A stretch of DNA of 64,000 nucleotides from Acetivibrio clariflavus DSM 19732 (GCF_000237085.1 NC_016627.1:4638001-4702000), one strand, 5' to 3'. Shown: positions 46,174 through 56,529, counted from the first letter of the stretch. Numbers and translations: made by a program. Notes: generated by a model not told the origin, from the sequence alone.

Positions 46174-46518
46174 ATGAAAATTGACAAAAGCCTTATGTCG
46201 GGAAGCACCACATTGCTTATACTCAGACTGCTTGAAAATGCCGACATGTATGGATATCAAATGATTGAGGAATTGGAAAAACGTTCTCAAAACGTATTTA
46301 CCCTCAAGGCCGGTACGCTATATCCTCTGCTTCATACATTAGAACAGCAAAAGATGATAGAATCCTATGAAACCACAACAGCAAACGGTCGTCCTCGAAA
46401 GTATTATCGCATAACAAAAGCCGGAAGAAAAATGCTTGAAGAAAAAAAGGCCGAATGGCAAGTCTATACTTCTGCTGTAAACAAAGTATTAGGAGGTGAC
46501 TGCTATGTCGGAATATAA
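46174..46518 (+). CDS. PadR family transcriptional regulator
   Basis: A 114-residue winged-helix repressor: STTLLILRLLENADMYGYQM at the N-terminus, then ELEKRSQNVFTLKAGTLYPL and RPRKYYRITKAGRKMLEEKK, all characteristic. PadR proteins commonly repress their own operon and release DNA when bound by a small molecule. An aaggag site precedes ATG 46174. A downstream gene overlaps its end by 14 bases but is truncated. Confidence 0.93.
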   Translation: MKIDKSLMSGSTTLLILRLLENADMYGYQMIEELEKRSQNVFTLKAGTLYPLLHTLEQQKMIESYETTTANGRPRKYYRITKAGRKMLEEKKAEWQVYTSAVNKVLGGDCYVGI

Positions 46519-46576
46519 CAAAGCCATACAAGAGTTTTTGGAAACAGCGTATATGCAGATATGCCAAAAAAGCAAT
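46505..46576 (+). pseudogene. 5-prime remnant of a PadR-linked HAAS/DUF1700-type gene
   Basis: After ggaggtg, ATG 46505 opens MSEYNKAIQEFLETAYMQIC, which looks like the first residues of the small membrane proteins usually encoded right after padR. After about 24 codons the frame runs into the 3-prime end of the opposite gene at 46582 and no membrane segment follows. I infer a deletion or rearrangement whose junction lies near 46565-46582. Confidence 0.55.
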
Positions 46577-46581
46577 TCAAA

Positions 46582-47268
46582 CTACCAGTCAAAGTATATC
46601 ATTCCCGCATATCCTAGAATATCATTATTACTCCATACATCATTAAAGTTCAAAGTAGCTTTACTGCCCCAGGAAGATACATCTATATACACCTGACCTA
46701 TCGGCCTGTAATCATGCAAGCCGGTGATTGTAACCCAGTGTATCTGAAAATCCTGGTTCGATGTTATACCGGTATCCGGATTTGTCCAGGGAATACTTTT
46801 TAGTTTTGAGTTCCTCCAATTTACCAATGCAACAGGGCAGTCTTTTCTTAACCCGTCTTTTATATATTGAACAGCATTGTTAAAAGTCGGTTCTCTTTTA
46901 TTCCAATGTGCTCTCAGGGATATTCCTTTGCTTTTTGCATACCTGATAACACCATCAGCATACCATGACAAAAAAGGAATACCTCCAGCCGGTTGAACAA
47001 AAAAGGGCATTTTCAACGGTTCCACATATTTATACACTTGATTCATATGAACAATGAAATCGTCTTTGGTGATATTATCCAGGTTATTTCCACTGTATAA
47101 TGCCTTTAATTCAGGATTCTTCAATGCCAGGTAAGCCGTCGTGTTTGCAGCGGCAACTGTACCGCATCCGCTCTGCCTGCCTACCTTTGTGTCAAACCAA
47201 CTCTGGTCCCCTCCATAATATATAACGCCTCCTGAACCGGCAATCAGTACAAACTCCTTTAAATCCAT
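46582..47268 (-). CDS. C39-like cysteine-protease-fold protein, intracellular
   Basis: A 228-residue protein with a probable papain-like triad: Cys in RQSGCGTVAAANTTAYLALK, His in FQIHWVTITGLHDYR and Asp in VYIDVSSWG. There is no signal peptide (MDLKEFVLIAGSGGVIYYGG). Similar proteins of unknown role occur in clostridia and bacilli. Its stop lies at the truncated plus-strand gene, so its 3-prime flank may be rearranged. The substrate is unknown. Confidence 0.75.
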   Translation of the reverse strand: MDLKEFVLIAGSGGVIYYGGDQSWFDTKVGRQSGCGTVAAANTTAYLALKNPELKALYSGNNLDNITKDDFIVHMNQVYKYVEPLKMPFFVQPAGGIPFLSWYADGVIRYAKSKGISLRAHWNKREPTFNNAVQYIKDGLRKDCPVALVNWRNSKLKSIPWTNPDTGITSNQDFQIHWVTITGLHDYRPIGQVYIDVSSWGSKATLNFNDVWSNNDILGYAGMIYFDW

Positions 47269-47418
47269 ACTTACCCCTGTCCTCTATTAAAGGAAAACTC
47301 AATGTTTAGTATTACAATTCCATTATATGCAATATCTTTATTATCAGTGTATTCGTGACCGCTTACATCAAGTTTCCAAGTTTTTCTGCCTTAACCTTAT
47401 CAAAAAGATTTAAAATAA

Positions 47419-47456
47419 AAAAGTCAGGTGAAACCGATGAAGAGTTTCTGACTTTT
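47419..47456. other. 9-bp inverted repeat upstream of the C39-like gene
   Basis: AAAAGTCAG and CTGACTTTT enclose 20 bases. It lies between the chemotaxis receptor terminator and the C39-like gene, on neither strand directly after a stop codon. It could be a second terminator protecting the C39-like gene. Confidence 0.4.
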
Positions 47457-47581
47457 GCTTAAATTTTTATAAGAACTGAAATTGCTTTAGCGGAATCAAT
47501 TATTGCTATGGCTTTTAAATGTTTATTGTAATAGATTGAAGGTCCGGATAAAGTACGTTAAAAAAAACGAATCTTACATAA

Positions 47582-47618
47582 AAAATACCACTTAGGCTTT
47601 CTGCCGAAATGGTATTTT
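47582..47618 (-). terminator. Terminator after the chemotaxis receptor gene
   Basis: AAAATACCA and TGGTATTTT form a 9-bp stem; on the minus strand the following bases are T-rich. It begins 57 bases after the receptor stop codon. Confidence 0.7.
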
Positions 47619-47674
47619 GATTTGCTCTTTTATAAATTCTGTTTTTTCATTCACCTTTGACAATACATGATTCC

Positions 47675-49318
47675 CTATTTCCTCAAAACAAACTTTCCTA
47701 CTGATTGTGAGAGAGCTTCTGCAGTAGATTTCATTTCTGCACTTGATGTATTGAGTTTCTCAAGCATCTTTGTATGCTCAATTATATTGGCTGAAACTTC
47801 CTCACTGCTTGCTGCCGTTTCTTGTGTAACAGCAGACAGGTTGCCAATCATTTCAACAATTTTATTTTTCTTTGTCTCCATATCTTTACTGAGTGTAAAT
47901 ACCTCTTTTATTCTATACCTTGTATTTTGAATCGCATTTGCTATTTCGTTAAATATTCTGTCAGTTTTAGCTGTTGAATTTGTTTGCTCTTCCAGAATAT
48001 GATTTATGTGAGTTATCATTTTACTTATATTATTTGAGTTCAATTGTATGTCGTTTACAATTGTGTTAATTTCTTCAACCGACTTGGCAGATTGTTCGGC
48101 CAATTTTCTTACTTCCTCCGCAACTACCGCAAACCCTCTTCCCGACTCACCGGCCCTTGCTGCTTCAATTGCTGCGTTCAGAGCGAGAAGATTGGTTTGT
48201 TCTGCAATACGCGATATGGTTTCTGACACTTTGCTTATCTCATTTACCTCTCTTTGAGAATCCAATACAATTTCATTTATTTTGCTTGAAAAATCAGTGT
48301 TTTGCTTGGTTTTTGCACTTAGATCATATATAGCTTCCATACCCGTATTTTTTAACTTTTCCGTACTTTCTATTTCCTTTTCCAGAATGTTTGCCGCTTC
48401 AATAACCTGTTCAATAATCTTTGCAAGGAAGTTAATATCCTCAACTCCATCACTTACATCCTTTGCCTGTTGTGTTGCACCCATTGCTATTTGCTCAACA
48501 GCCCCAGATATTTCTTTATTCAATTCATAATTTACACTTATAGACTCAGCAAGTTTTGATGACGATTCATTCAATAGATTTGAAACTTCATTTATTTTGC
48601 CGATTAAATATGAAAGATTGGATGCCATCTCCAGAATTTTTTCACCCAAAAAACCAACCTCATCTCTTGAATCAATTTCCACAGATGAGGTAAGATCTCC
48701 CTGAGACACTTTACTAACAAATTCACATAGTTTCTTAATTGATGCAACAATATGTTTGGTGGTAAAATAAACTATTAACCACATAATAAAAGCAATCGCT
48801 ACCGTCTGTCCTATCGTTTCTGTCAAAGCCCTAAGCGTTTCTTTTCGTGCAAAATATGTTGTATAGGTCAATTCAACTCCACCGATTCTTTCATTTTCCT
48901 TAAGGACATCACATTTTAGAGTTTGCAAAAAGTTTTTATTATTATACTGTGTACCGACTTTTCCTTTTTCAAACAAAGTTTTATCGTTATTATCATATAT
49001 TTCAACAGAGGCTACCTCATCATTTTCCAATAAAGCAAGTCCAATGGCTTCAACACCGGATGTATTGAACTGCCATAGAGGGTCAATAGCAGACACCTCG
49101 GCTATTTTTAATAATCCTTCAGCCCTTCTTTTCAAGTTCTCATGCTGTAATTTATAGTTATTGACACCACTTACCGTATTGCATATCAGTATAAGCAATA
49201 TGCCCGCAACTGTTGTTGGAATAGTGAATCGCAACGACATTTTCTTAAATTTTAGGAATTTCACATTCCATTTTTTAAAATTACTTTTTAAAACTCCTTT
49301 TTTATAACCTCTCATCAT
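47675..49318 (-). CDS. Methyl-accepting chemotaxis protein
   Basis: A transmembrane chemoreceptor of about 547 residues. After a basic N-terminus comes helix 1 ([20 protein letters not shown]) and an extracellular domain of about 110 residues. Helix 2 follows ([17 protein letters not shown]), then a HAMP domain ([20 protein letters not shown]) and the signalling domain with the kinase-binding tip [20 protein letters not shown] and [17 protein letters not shown]. The periplasmic part has no recognised ligand. Start ATG 49318 or 49315, after ggagggg; the open frame upstream lacks a site. Confidence 0.94.
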   Translation of the reverse strand: MMRGYKKGVLKSNFKKWNVKFLKFKKMSLRFTIPTTVAGILLILICNTVSGVNNYKLQHENLKRRAEGLLKIAEVSAIDPLWQFNTSGVEAIGLALLENDEVASVEIYDNNDKTLFEKGKVGTQYNNKNFLQTLKCDVLKENERIGGVELTYTTYFARKETLRALTETIGQTVAIAFIMWLIVYFTTKHIVASIKKLCEFVSKVSQGDLTSSVEIDSRDEVGFLGEKILEMASNLSYLIGKINEVSNLLNESSSKLAESISVNYELNKEISGAVEQIAMGATQQAKDVSDGVEDINFLAKIIEQVIEAANILEKEIESTEKLKNTGMEAIYDLSAKTKQNTDFSSKINEIVLDSQREVNEISKVSETISRIAEQTNLLALNAAIEAARAGESGRGFAVVAEEVRKLAEQSAKSVEEINTIVNDIQLNSNNISKMITHINHILEEQTNSTAKTDRIFNEIANAIQNTRYRIKEVFTLSKDMETKKNKIVEMIGNLSAVTQETAASSEEVSANIIEHTKMLEKLNTSSAEMKSTAEALSQSVGKFVLRK

Positions 49319-49463
49319 GACCCCTCCAAAAAAATACTTTTGATTGTAAAGCAATACGGTAATAAATCAAATTTAATTTCTTATAACAAGTATTATATTT
49401 CTAAACAGTTATATTCAACTTATAAACTTATACAGAGACTTTTATTCAAATTTTCAAAATCAG

Positions 49464-49526
49464 CAATAAATTTATGCCAAGGCTAGTCTCGAACCTCATC
49501 CATTATGCCTTGACATAAATTTATTG
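49464..49526. repeat. 63-nt inverted repeat, 19 of 20 paired positions
   Basis: CAATAAATTTATG-c-CAAGGC (49464-49483) matches the complement of GCCTTG-a-CATAAATTTATTG (49507-49526) with a single mismatch, around a 23-base loop. It lies in the 513-base gap between divergent genes, about 150 bases upstream of the chemoreceptor. Nothing else was recognised in 49319-49831. Confidence 0.6.
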
Positions 49527-49831
49527 AGGAGTGGATTAACTTATGTAAAAATTAACGGTAATTATTTAATTGCAAAAACGCATAAAATGCATATGGCCAT
49601 TCTGCTTACATAATGATAATCGGAAAAATAGAAAATAATATTTATTAAAAAATTATTCATAACATAGTTTTTTCTAAACAGAAATTAGTAATTTACCAAA
49701 TCAAGTAAATTTTTACCTGTAAAGTTTATAACCCAATTTATAATTATGGGCGTTGTAACTCCTCACCGTTTATGCTATACTTTTGCTTGCTAACAGCAGC
49801 AACAAATACATAGTTGATAAGAGGCGAAAAC

Positions 49832-51472
49832 ATGGATAAATTAGTTTTGGTTACAGGACATAAAAATCCAGATACTGATTCAATTTGCTCAGCTATTGCA
49901 TATTCGGAACTAAAAAAAAAGTTAGGTGTTAATGCAAGCCCAAGAAGACTGGGTGAGATTAACCGTGAAACTGAGTTTGTTCTTAAACATTTTGATGTGG
50001 AAGTACCGGAACTTTTATATACTGTAAAATCACAGGTTTCAGACTTGAACATGGATAAGATAATACCGGTATCACCGGATATATCCATTAAAACCGCCTG
50101 GAACCTTATGAAAAAAAATAATATTAAGACACTTCCAGTCGTAGATGAGTATGAAAGACTGCTAGGTATTGTAACTTTATCGGATATTACCAATAAATAC
50201 ATGGATGCCCTTGATAACAATACCATTGCATCTACCAGAACATCGCTGAGAAACATTGTCGAAACATTAAATGCAACACTACTTTGCGGCAGCCAGGATA
50301 CGTTCCATACTTCCGGCAAGGTGGTTGTTGCAGCAACAAATCCAGAGGATTTGCCCGGATATGTTGAAGAGGGAGATATTGTAATAACGGCAAATCGTTT
50401 GGATACCCAGCTTGAATCAATTGAATGCGGGGCAAATTGTCTCATAGTTACTTGCGGTGGCAATCCATCCGAGGAAGTTATTGAAAAAGCCTGCAGCAAA
50501 AACATTGTTTTGATGACTACTCCGATTGATACATTTACTACTGCACGTTTAATAAATCAGAGTATTCCGGTTGGGGCAATAATGACAAAAGAAAATCTCA
50601 TAAAGTTTAATATTGACGATTATGTTGACGATATAAAGGATACAATGCTTCAAACCAGATACCGCAGTTATCCTGTTGTAGACGACAATAACAGAATTAA
50701 AGGTTTTATATCAAGATATCATCTTATTTCTCAAAGAAGAAAAAAGGTTATTTTAGTAGACCACAATGAAAAATCTCAGACAGTAAATGGTCTGGAAGAG
50801 GCAGAGATTTTGGAGATTATTGACCACCACAGGCTTGGAGACATACAGACAGCCAACCCTATCTACATAAAAAATGAGCCGGTTGGCAGTACTTCTACAA
50901 TCATTGCCAATATGTACTTTGAAATGGGAATTCGTCCGTCCAAAAGTATTGCAGGAATTTTGTGTTCTGCCATACTTTCGGACACAATAAAGTTTCAATC
51001 TCCTACAAGTACTTATACCGACAGAATCACTGCAGAAAAATTGGCTGAAATTGCAGGAATAAATGATATCGATGAATACGCCAACCTTATGTTCAAAGAA
51101 GGTTCTTCGCTGCAAGGAAGAACCCCTAAGGACATATTCTATCAAGACTTTAAAGAATATACCTTCGGAAAGCGCAAAATAGGTATAGGACAGGTAAATA
51201 CAATGGACAAGGAAAAAGTATCCGAAATAAAGAAAGATTTGCTGGAATTTATGAAACGTCTCTGTGAAGACAGCGGATATAATCTTCTTATGCTTCTGTT
51301 AACCGATATACTTAACCAGGCTACTGAACTTTTATTTGTAGGTGAAGATAAAGAACTTATTGTAAAAGCCTTCAACGTAAATATCGGTGAAAATAGCGTT
51401 TATTTACCGGGAGTAGTGTCCAGAAAGAAGCAGGTAATACCTGCTATTTCAGCTGCTGTAGATAAATTATAA
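49832..51472 (+). CDS. Manganese-dependent inorganic pyrophosphatase with CBS and DRTGG domains
   Basis: A family II pyrophosphatase of 546 residues. The N-terminal DHH part has VTGHKNPDTDSICSAIAYSE; then come CBS (PDISIKTAWNLMKKNNIKTL), DRTGG (about 115-240; ATNPEDLPGYVEEGDIVITA) and a second CBS (IKDTMLQTRYRSYPVVDDNN). The catalytic part resumes with VILVDHNEKSQ and LEIIDHHRLGD, followed by DHHA2. In such enzymes AMP/ADP inhibit, while ATP and diadenosine polyphosphates activate. Start ATG 49832, after agaggcg. A -35/-10 pair was not assigned. Confidence 0.93.
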   Translation: MDKLVLVTGHKNPDTDSICSAIAYSELKKKLGVNASPRRLGEINRETEFVLKHFDVEVPELLYTVKSQVSDLNMDKIIPVSPDISIKTAWNLMKKNNIKTLPVVDEYERLLGIVTLSDITNKYMDALDNNTIASTRTSLRNIVETLNATLLCGSQDTFHTSGKVVVAATNPEDLPGYVEEGDIVITANRLDTQLESIECGANCLIVTCGGNPSEEVIEKACSKNIVLMTTPIDTFTTARLINQSIPVGAIMTKENLIKFNIDDYVDDIKDTMLQTRYRSYPVVDDNNRIKGFISRYHLISQRRKKVILVDHNEKSQTVNGLEEAEILEIIDHHRLGDIQTANPIYIKNEPVGSTSTIIANMYFEMGIRPSKSIAGILCSAILSDTIKFQSPTSTYTDRITAEKLAEIAGINDIDEYANLMFKEGSSLQGRTPKDIFYQDFKEYTFGKRKIGIGQVNTMDKEKVSEIKKDLLEFMKRLCEDSGYNLLMLLLTDILNQATELLFVGEDKELIVKAFNVNIGENSVYLPGVVSRKKQVIPAISAAVDKL

Positions 51473-51500
51473 TGAAATTTATACTTCTTTTTAATTTAAA

Positions 51501-51540
51501 AAAGGAACAAGAATAAAATAACATGCTTGTTCCTTTTTAT
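51501..51540. terminator. Terminator after the pyrophosphatase gene
   Basis: AAAGGAACAAG (51501-51511) and CTTGTTCCTTT (51526-51536) form an 11-bp stem followed by TT. It is between convergent genes and may work in both directions. Confidence 0.85.
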
Positions 51541-51609
51541 AATCCTATGGACTTGAAGAATATATTTCAACACCAATCAACCGGCAATTCAATTAATCTT
51601 TCTTATTAA

Positions 51610-52173
51610 TTACTTGCGGTTAATTAATGACATAACCTCCGCTCTGGTTCTGGCATCAGTCTTTATTATGCCCCTAAGGGCGGAAGTAACAGTCTTTGAT
51701 CCAGGTTTCTTTATACCTCGCATTGTCATACACAAATGTTCCGCTTCAACAACTACAGCAACTCCTAGAGGGTCGATGGTTTCCATTATAACATTTGCAA
51801 CCTCACTGGTTAAACGTTCCTGCAATTGAGGCTTTTTTGCCAGTAAATCCACAATTCTCGCCAATTTGCTGAGTCCCATTATTTTACCCTTTTTAGGTAT
51901 ATATACCACATGCGCCACTCCTACAAAAGGCACCAAATGATGTTCGCACATAGAATAAAGGGGAATATCCTTTACCATAACCATTTCCTCATGGTTTTCC
52001 TCCTGAAATACCTTAACTACTTCTTTAGGGTCCTGATGAAGCCCGGCAAATATTTCCTCATACATACGTGCCACCCTGTCCGGTGTCTCAACAAGTCCTT
52101 CACGGTCAGGATTTTCTCCAATTGCAATAAGAATTTCCTTTACCGCTGCTTTAATACGCTCTTTATCAACCAT
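51610..52173 (-). CDS. folE: GTP cyclohydrolase I
   Basis: FolE makes dihydroneopterin triphosphate from GTP, the first folate step. The 187-residue protein has zinc ligands in [20 protein letters not shown] and [40 protein letters not shown] is typical. I favour ATG 52173 (MVDKERI), 8 bases after agagagg; ATG 52179 would be only 2 bases from it. It is a single gene, separate from folK-folB-folP about 9 kb away. Confidence 0.96.
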   Translation of the reverse strand: MVDKERIKAAVKEILIAIGENPDREGLVETPDRVARMYEEIFAGLHQDPKEVVKVFQEENHEEMVMVKDIPLYSMCEHHLVPFVGVAHVVYIPKKGKIMGLSKLARIVDLLAKKPQLQERLTSEVANVIMETIDPLGVAVVVEAEHLCMTMRGIKKPGSKTVTSALRGIIKTDARTRAEVMSLINRK

Positions 52174-52300
52174 TTTCATTACCTCTCTTCACTTAAATAA
52201 CCATTGTCATATATTATACTTCATTAAAATGCTTCCTTAAAGACAAATTTATAAAAATTTCAATTCCAACTTTAGTAAATTATTTAGCTCTAACTAAAAA

Positions 52301-52338
52301 ATATAGGCCGTCTGAATTAACAATCCAACGGCCTATAT
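52301..52338 (-). terminator. Terminator of the sugar transporter operon
   Basis: ATATAGGCCGT and ACGGCCTATAT form an 11-bp stem; on the minus strand TTTTTT follows. It starts 37 bases after the permease stop codon. Confidence 0.88.
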
Positions 52339-52374
52339 TCTTTATCTTTTATAATAAACAACAAACTTATCCAT

Positions 52375-53619
52375 CTATGCCTTAGCCCTATTTTTAGAAA
52401 TAACATCAAAGGCAACAGCTGCTAGCAGTACAAGCCCTTTGATTGTCATCTGCCAATCACTTCCAACACCAAGGGAAGACATACCGTTGTTTAAAACGCC
52501 CATGAACAGCGCTCCTATAACAGCTCCTATAACTGTACCGACACCGCCATAAGCCGACGCACCGCCTATAAAGCAGGCTGCAATTGCATCAAGTTCAAAA
52601 TTGACACCGGCCACAGGAGACGCTGCATCAGAACGGGCAGTAAAGGCGATACCTGCTATCGCTGCCAATACCGACATATTAACATAAGTTAAGAAAAGTA
52701 CTTTATTGGTGTTGATACCCGACAGTTTTGCTGCTTTTTCATTACCTCCCATTGCATAAATATATCGTCCGGGAACAGTTTTCATAGTCAAAATTGAGTA
52801 TCCAATAAGAAGTACGGTTATTATTGCCAAAATTATCGGAATACCTTTGTGAATAGCCAAATAGAAGAAAAATACATTAATTGCTGCCACAACAAAAACC
52901 AACTGGGCTATAAATAAAGGCAATGGAATAATATACATTTCATACTTTTTCTTTTCCGAGCGTTTCTTATTCTCCAGAAAAACATATATAACCGAAGCAA
53001 GAATGCCCACCACCAGTGCTGTTATATTTATATTTACATCCTTTACTTTGATATTTATACCCATTACATTGAAAAAATCCGGAATATATCCGCTGCTAAG
53101 CTTTACGAAACTTTCAGGAAAAGGTGCCAATGTAAGTCCTTTGAGCAAAGTATTGGTCAAACCTCTAAATACGAGCATTCCCGAAAGAGTAACAATAAAA
53201 GCCGGTATTCTTACGTAAGCTATCCAGAACCCTTGCCATACTCCAATAAGCGCTCCCGCCATAATAGCAATTAAAATAGCCAGCCATACATCCATTTTCA
53301 TATTGATTATAAGAGTACCCACTATCCCACCTATGAATGCACATACTGATCCTACGGACAAGTCTATATTTCCTCCGGTCAGAATACATAATGTCATTCC
53401 AATGGCAAGAATCAGTACATAACTGTTTTGCAAAATAAGATTTGTAACATTCATAGGTTTTAGAAAAATTCCCTTTGTTGCAATCTGAAAAATAATCATA
53501 GCAGTAAAAAGTGCTATAAGCATCGCATACTGACGTATATTATTTTTTAAAACCGTCTTTACACTTCCACTTATATACGTTGTCTTATTGGACGTATTTA
53601 CTTTTACCGTCTCCACCAT
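52375..53619 (-). CDS. Sugar ABC transporter permease, XylH/GguB/MmsB type
   Basis: A 414-residue integral membrane permease with about ten helices. The segments [39 protein letters not shown] and [20 protein letters not shown] are diagnostic of the ribose/xylose class (BPD_transp_2). A charged insert ([20 protein letters not shown], about 215-235) splits the helices in the longer XylH-like members. It overlaps the ATPase gene by 35 bases. Confidence 0.94.
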   Translation of the reverse strand: MVETVKVNTSNKTTYISGSVKTVLKNNIRQYAMLIALFTAMIIFQIATKGIFLKPMNVTNLILQNSYVLILAIGMTLCILTGGNIDLSVGSVCAFIGGIVGTLIINMKMDVWLAILIAIMAGALIGVWQGFWIAYVRIPAFIVTLSGMLVFRGLTNTLLKGLTLAPFPESFVKLSSGYIPDFFNVMGINIKVKDVNINITALVVGILASVIYVFLENKKRSEKKKYEMYIIPLPLFIAQLVFVVAAINVFFFYLAIHKGIPIILAIITVLLIGYSILTMKTVPGRYIYAMGGNEKAAKLSGINTNKVLFLTYVNMSVLAAIAGIAFTARSDAASPVAGVNFELDAIAACFIGGASAYGGVGTVIGAVIGALFMGVLNNGMSSLGVGSDWQMTIKGLVLLAAVAFDVISKNRAKA

Positions 53620-55156
53620 ATTCCCCCCTGTTACTTTGCATAATGCATCTCATAATGCTTTCCTGTGAAGCTTCGTTCCGGTATTGTTCCCCTACAATCC
53701 TTCCCTCATTCATAATATATATCCTGTCGCATATACCCAGTATTTCCGGCATCTCTGATGAAATCACGAGAATAGATTTGCCTTCATCGGCCAGCTTGTT
53801 TATAATACAATATATTTCATATTTTGCACCTACATCTATCCCTCGTGTCGGCTCGTCAAGTATCAATATGTCCGGTTCAGTAAAAATCCATTTGGAAAGT
53901 ACTACTTTTTGCTGATTTCCACCGGACAATTCGCCGGTCTTTTGAAATACGCTGGCAGCTTTAATGTTAAGCTTTTTCTTGTACTCTTCCGCAACGCTGA
54001 TTTCTTTATTTTCATCGATTAGCCATCGTTTTACCAATCCTGAAAGGTTTGCATGTCCAATGTTGTTTTTTATATCCTGTATGAGAACAAGCCCGGCTGT
54101 TTTTCGGTCTTCTGTAACATAAGCCAGTCCATTGTCTATTGCCTGTCGTACATTTTGAATTTTTATTTCTTTTCCGTCCTTCAAAATTTGACCGCTGATG
54201 TTTTTACCATAAGACTTCCCAAATATGCTCATGGCCAGCTCAGTCCTTCCCGAGCCCATTAAACCTGCTATTCCTACTATTTCTCCCTTATGCAGCTTTA
54301 TATTTACATCTTTAATTATTCTTCTTCCTTCCACCAGCGGGTCATATACATTCCAGTTTCTCACTTCAAAACACACTTCGCCAATTTTGGGAGTACGTTT
54401 AGGGTATCGGTTAACCAATTGGCGGCCTACCATACCTTTTATTATGCGGTCTTCAGTTACAGTATCATCTTTTTTCATAGTCTCTATGGTAGCACCGTCT
54501 CGAAGAATAGTAATGGAATCGGCAACTTTTAAAACTTCATTTAGTTTGTGAGAAATGAGTATTAAAGTAATTCCATCCTTTTTCAACTGCAGCAACAGAT
54601 TGAGTAAATTTTCCGAATCGGTTTCGTTTAAAGCTGCTGTAGGCTCATCAAGAATCAACAGTTTTGCCTTTTTAGCAAGCGCCTTTGCTATTTCAACCAG
54701 CTGCTGCTTCCCCACGCTTATATCTTTTATCAATGAATGGGTATTTTCCTTCAATCCAACTTTTTCAAGAAGTTCCGCCGCCATTCTATGGGTTTCGTTC
54801 CAGTTTATAAATCCCATTTTTGATCTTTCATTGCAAAGAAAAATATTCTCCCCAATAGTCATATAGGGTTCAAGAGCTAATTCCTGGTGGATAATGGCAA
54901 TTCCTGTATTTTCACTGTCTTTTATATTTTTGAATACGCATTCTTTATTTTCAAAAAATATTTTTCCGCTATAGGTTCCATGGGGATAAACACCGCTTAA
55001 CACATTCATTAAAGTAGACTTCCCGGCTCCGTTCTCTCCTACCAGGGCATGAATTTCCCCCGAAGCAACTTTTAAATTGACGTTATCAAGAGCTTTTACA
55101 CCTGGGAAAGTCTTAGTAATATTGCACATTTCAAGAATGTATTCCATTTTATCCAA
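53585..55156 (-). CDS. Sugar ABC transporter ATP-binding protein with two ATPase domains
   Basis: A 523-residue protein with duplicated ABC domains as in XylG/MglA/GguA. The first domain has Walker [17 protein letters not shown], signature [15 protein letters not shown] and Walker [13 protein letters not shown]. The second has [30 protein letters not shown] and [15 protein letters not shown] 205-base gap containing a hairpin separates it from the binding-protein gene upstream. Confidence 0.96.
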   Translation of the reverse strand: MDKMEYILEMCNITKTFPGVKALDNVNLKVASGEIHALVGENGAGKSTLMNVLSGVYPHGTYSGKIFFENKECVFKNIKDSENTGIAIIHQELALEPYMTIGENIFLCNERSKMGFINWNETHRMAAELLEKVGLKENTHSLIKDISVGKQQLVEIAKALAKKAKLLILDEPTAALNETDSENLLNLLLQLKKDGITLILISHKLNEVLKVADSITILRDGATIETMKKDDTVTEDRIIKGMVGRQLVNRYPKRTPKIGEVCFEVRNWNVYDPLVEGRRIIKDVNIKLHKGEIVGIAGLMGSGRTELAMSIFGKSYGKNISGQILKDGKEIKIQNVRQAIDNGLAYVTEDRKTAGLVLIQDIKNNIGHANLSGLVKRWLIDENKEISVAEEYKKKLNIKAASVFQKTGELSGGNQQKVVLSKWIFTEPDILILDEPTRGIDVGAKYEIYCIINKLADEGKSILVISSEMPEILGICDRIYIMNEGRIVGEQYRNEASQESIMRCIMQSNRGEYGGDGKSKYVQ

Positions 55157-55179
55157 CTCCCAGCTAAGGATTGAAATAG

Positions 55180-55219
55180 GAGCAATAATGAAAAGGCTAT
55201 GACCTTGACATTATTGCTC
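55180..55219 (-). other. Hairpin between the binding-protein and ATPase genes
   Basis: GAGCAATAATG (55180-55190) and CATTATTGCTC (55209-55219) form an 11-bp perfect stem with an 18-base loop. No T-run follows, so it may stabilise the upstream message and reduce downstream expression rather than terminate fully. Confidence 0.55.
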
Positions 55220-55361
55220 ACTATTAATGTACAAAGCTTTATAAGTGCCTTTTAAAATTAGATTTTAGAACTTTTATCTTTTTTTAAACCCCAGCATAGG
55301 ATTTTGCAAAAAGATTTGTATAAATTTCCAAGCACAAAAGTCTTTATGTTGACAAGCCGAT

Positions 55362-56447
55362 TTATTTCAGATCTTCTTCGGTATAATATCCGCTGTCTAT
55401 AAGCAGCTTTTTATAGTTTGAAGCATCAGCATAAGCCGGCTCACAAAGATATGTAGGTACAACCTTTTTACCGTTATTATAGGATTCTGTATCATTTACA
55501 GGAACTTCTTTTCCATTCTGAATAGCATCTATCATTTCAACTACTTGAGCCGCAAGGGTTCTGGTATCTTTAAATATCGACATTGACTGATAGCCTTCTA
55601 TCATAGCTTTAACATTTGCCTTATCGCAGTCCTGACCGGTAATTATAGGGAATTGTTTTGAGTCTCCAAAACCTGCACTTTTAAGCGAGGCAATTATACC
55701 CAACGCCAAACTGTCGTTTGGTGAGAGAACAGCATCAAGATTTTTGCCATCAGCATAATAACCTGTTATAAGATTATCCATTCTTGCCTGAGCTTTTCCC
55801 GAATCCCAATCCTTTATAGCAATCTTTGTAAATTCCTTTTGACCGCTGGGTACAACAAGTTGCCCATTTTCTATATACTTATTCAAAATACTCATCGCAC
55901 CTTGATTGAACAAAGTTGCGTTATTATCATCGGGAGAACCGGCAAACAATTCAATGTTAAACGGTCCTTTACCTTCTTTTAACCCTAATTTTTCTTCAAT
56001 ATACTCTCCTTGAAGAACACCTACCTTAAAGTTGTCAAAAGTCGCATAATAATCTACATTTTCTGTCTGCATAATGAGACGGTCGTAAGCTATTACTTTA
56101 ACACCGTTGTCAGCAGCCTTTCTAAGCACATCGGAAAGAGTAGAACCGTCTATAGATGCAATAACAAGAATCTTGCAACCTTTAGTGATCATGTTTTCAA
56201 TTTGCTGGATCTGTAAGTTATTATCGTTGTTAGCATATTGGAGTTCAACCTTGTAACCTTTTTCTTCAAGTAGTTTTTTCATGTTGGCACCGTCTTGATT
56301 CCAACGTTGAAGGGACTGCGTAGGCATTGCAACACCAACAAGTACTTTTTCTGCATCTCCTGAAGTTGAGGTTTGCTTTCTGGAATTACATCCTGTACAG
56401 AATAGCAATAAACCCACTAAAAACAAAGCAATCAGTTTTTTCATCAT
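55362..56447 (-). CDS. Sugar-binding lipoprotein of the ABC transporter (ChvE/XylF-like)
   Basis: A periplasmic-binding-protein of Peripla_BP_4 type, with lipobox LFCTGC near residue 21, so anchored to the membrane outer face. The mature sequence shows VLVGVAMPTQSLQRWNQDGA, IDGSTLSDVLRKAADNGVKV, YDRLIMQTENVDYYATFDNF and LDAVLSPNDSLALGIIASLK, close to the multiple-sugar ChvE family. The start is ATG 56447 after gggagga. In A. thermocellus related transporters bind cello-oligosaccharides (from memory); the ligand here is not determined. Confidence 0.94.
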   Translation of the reverse strand: MMKKLIALFLVGLLLFCTGCNSRKQTSTSGDAEKVLVGVAMPTQSLQRWNQDGANMKKLLEEKGYKVELQYANNDNNLQIQQIENMITKGCKILVIASIDGSTLSDVLRKAADNGVKVIAYDRLIMQTENVDYYATFDNFKVGVLQGEYIEEKLGLKEGKGPFNIELFAGSPDDNNATLFNQGAMSILNKYIENGQLVVPSGQKEFTKIAIKDWDSGKAQARMDNLITGYYADGKNLDAVLSPNDSLALGIIASLKSAGFGDSKQFPIITGQDCDKANVKAMIEGYQSMSIFKDTRTLAAQVVEMIDAIQNGKEVPVNDTESYNNGKKVVPTYLCEPAYADASNYKKLLIDSGYYTEEDLK

Positions 56448-56477
56448 ATTATCTCCTCCCATTTTTATATATTTACT

Positions 56478-56529
56478 CTTTGGGCAGTTATCCCAGCCAT
56501 TAATTGAACAGCTGTTTAAGCGCCCAAAG
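56478..56529 (-). promoter_or_regulatory. Leader hairpin and nearby -10 of the sugar transporter operon
   Basis: CTTTGGGC (56478-56485) and GCCCAAAG (56522-56529) are perfect inverted repeats. A TATAAT sequence lies just upstream on the minus strand (56540-56535), so the hairpin would sit at the start of the transcript. A matching -35 was not found. Confidence 0.4.

Noticed and set aside
44943-46247. N-terminal extension of the alcohol dehydrogenase to 46247
   Set aside because: It would translate through the padR promoter and operator; family homology begins at the ATG at 46043.
49464-49526. Possible tRNA-like or c-di-GMP riboswitch element upstream of the chemoreceptor
   Set aside because: The loop has a GTTCGA-like stretch, but there is no cloverleaf, and the conserved c-di-GMP-I core was not found. 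Kept only as an inverted repeat.
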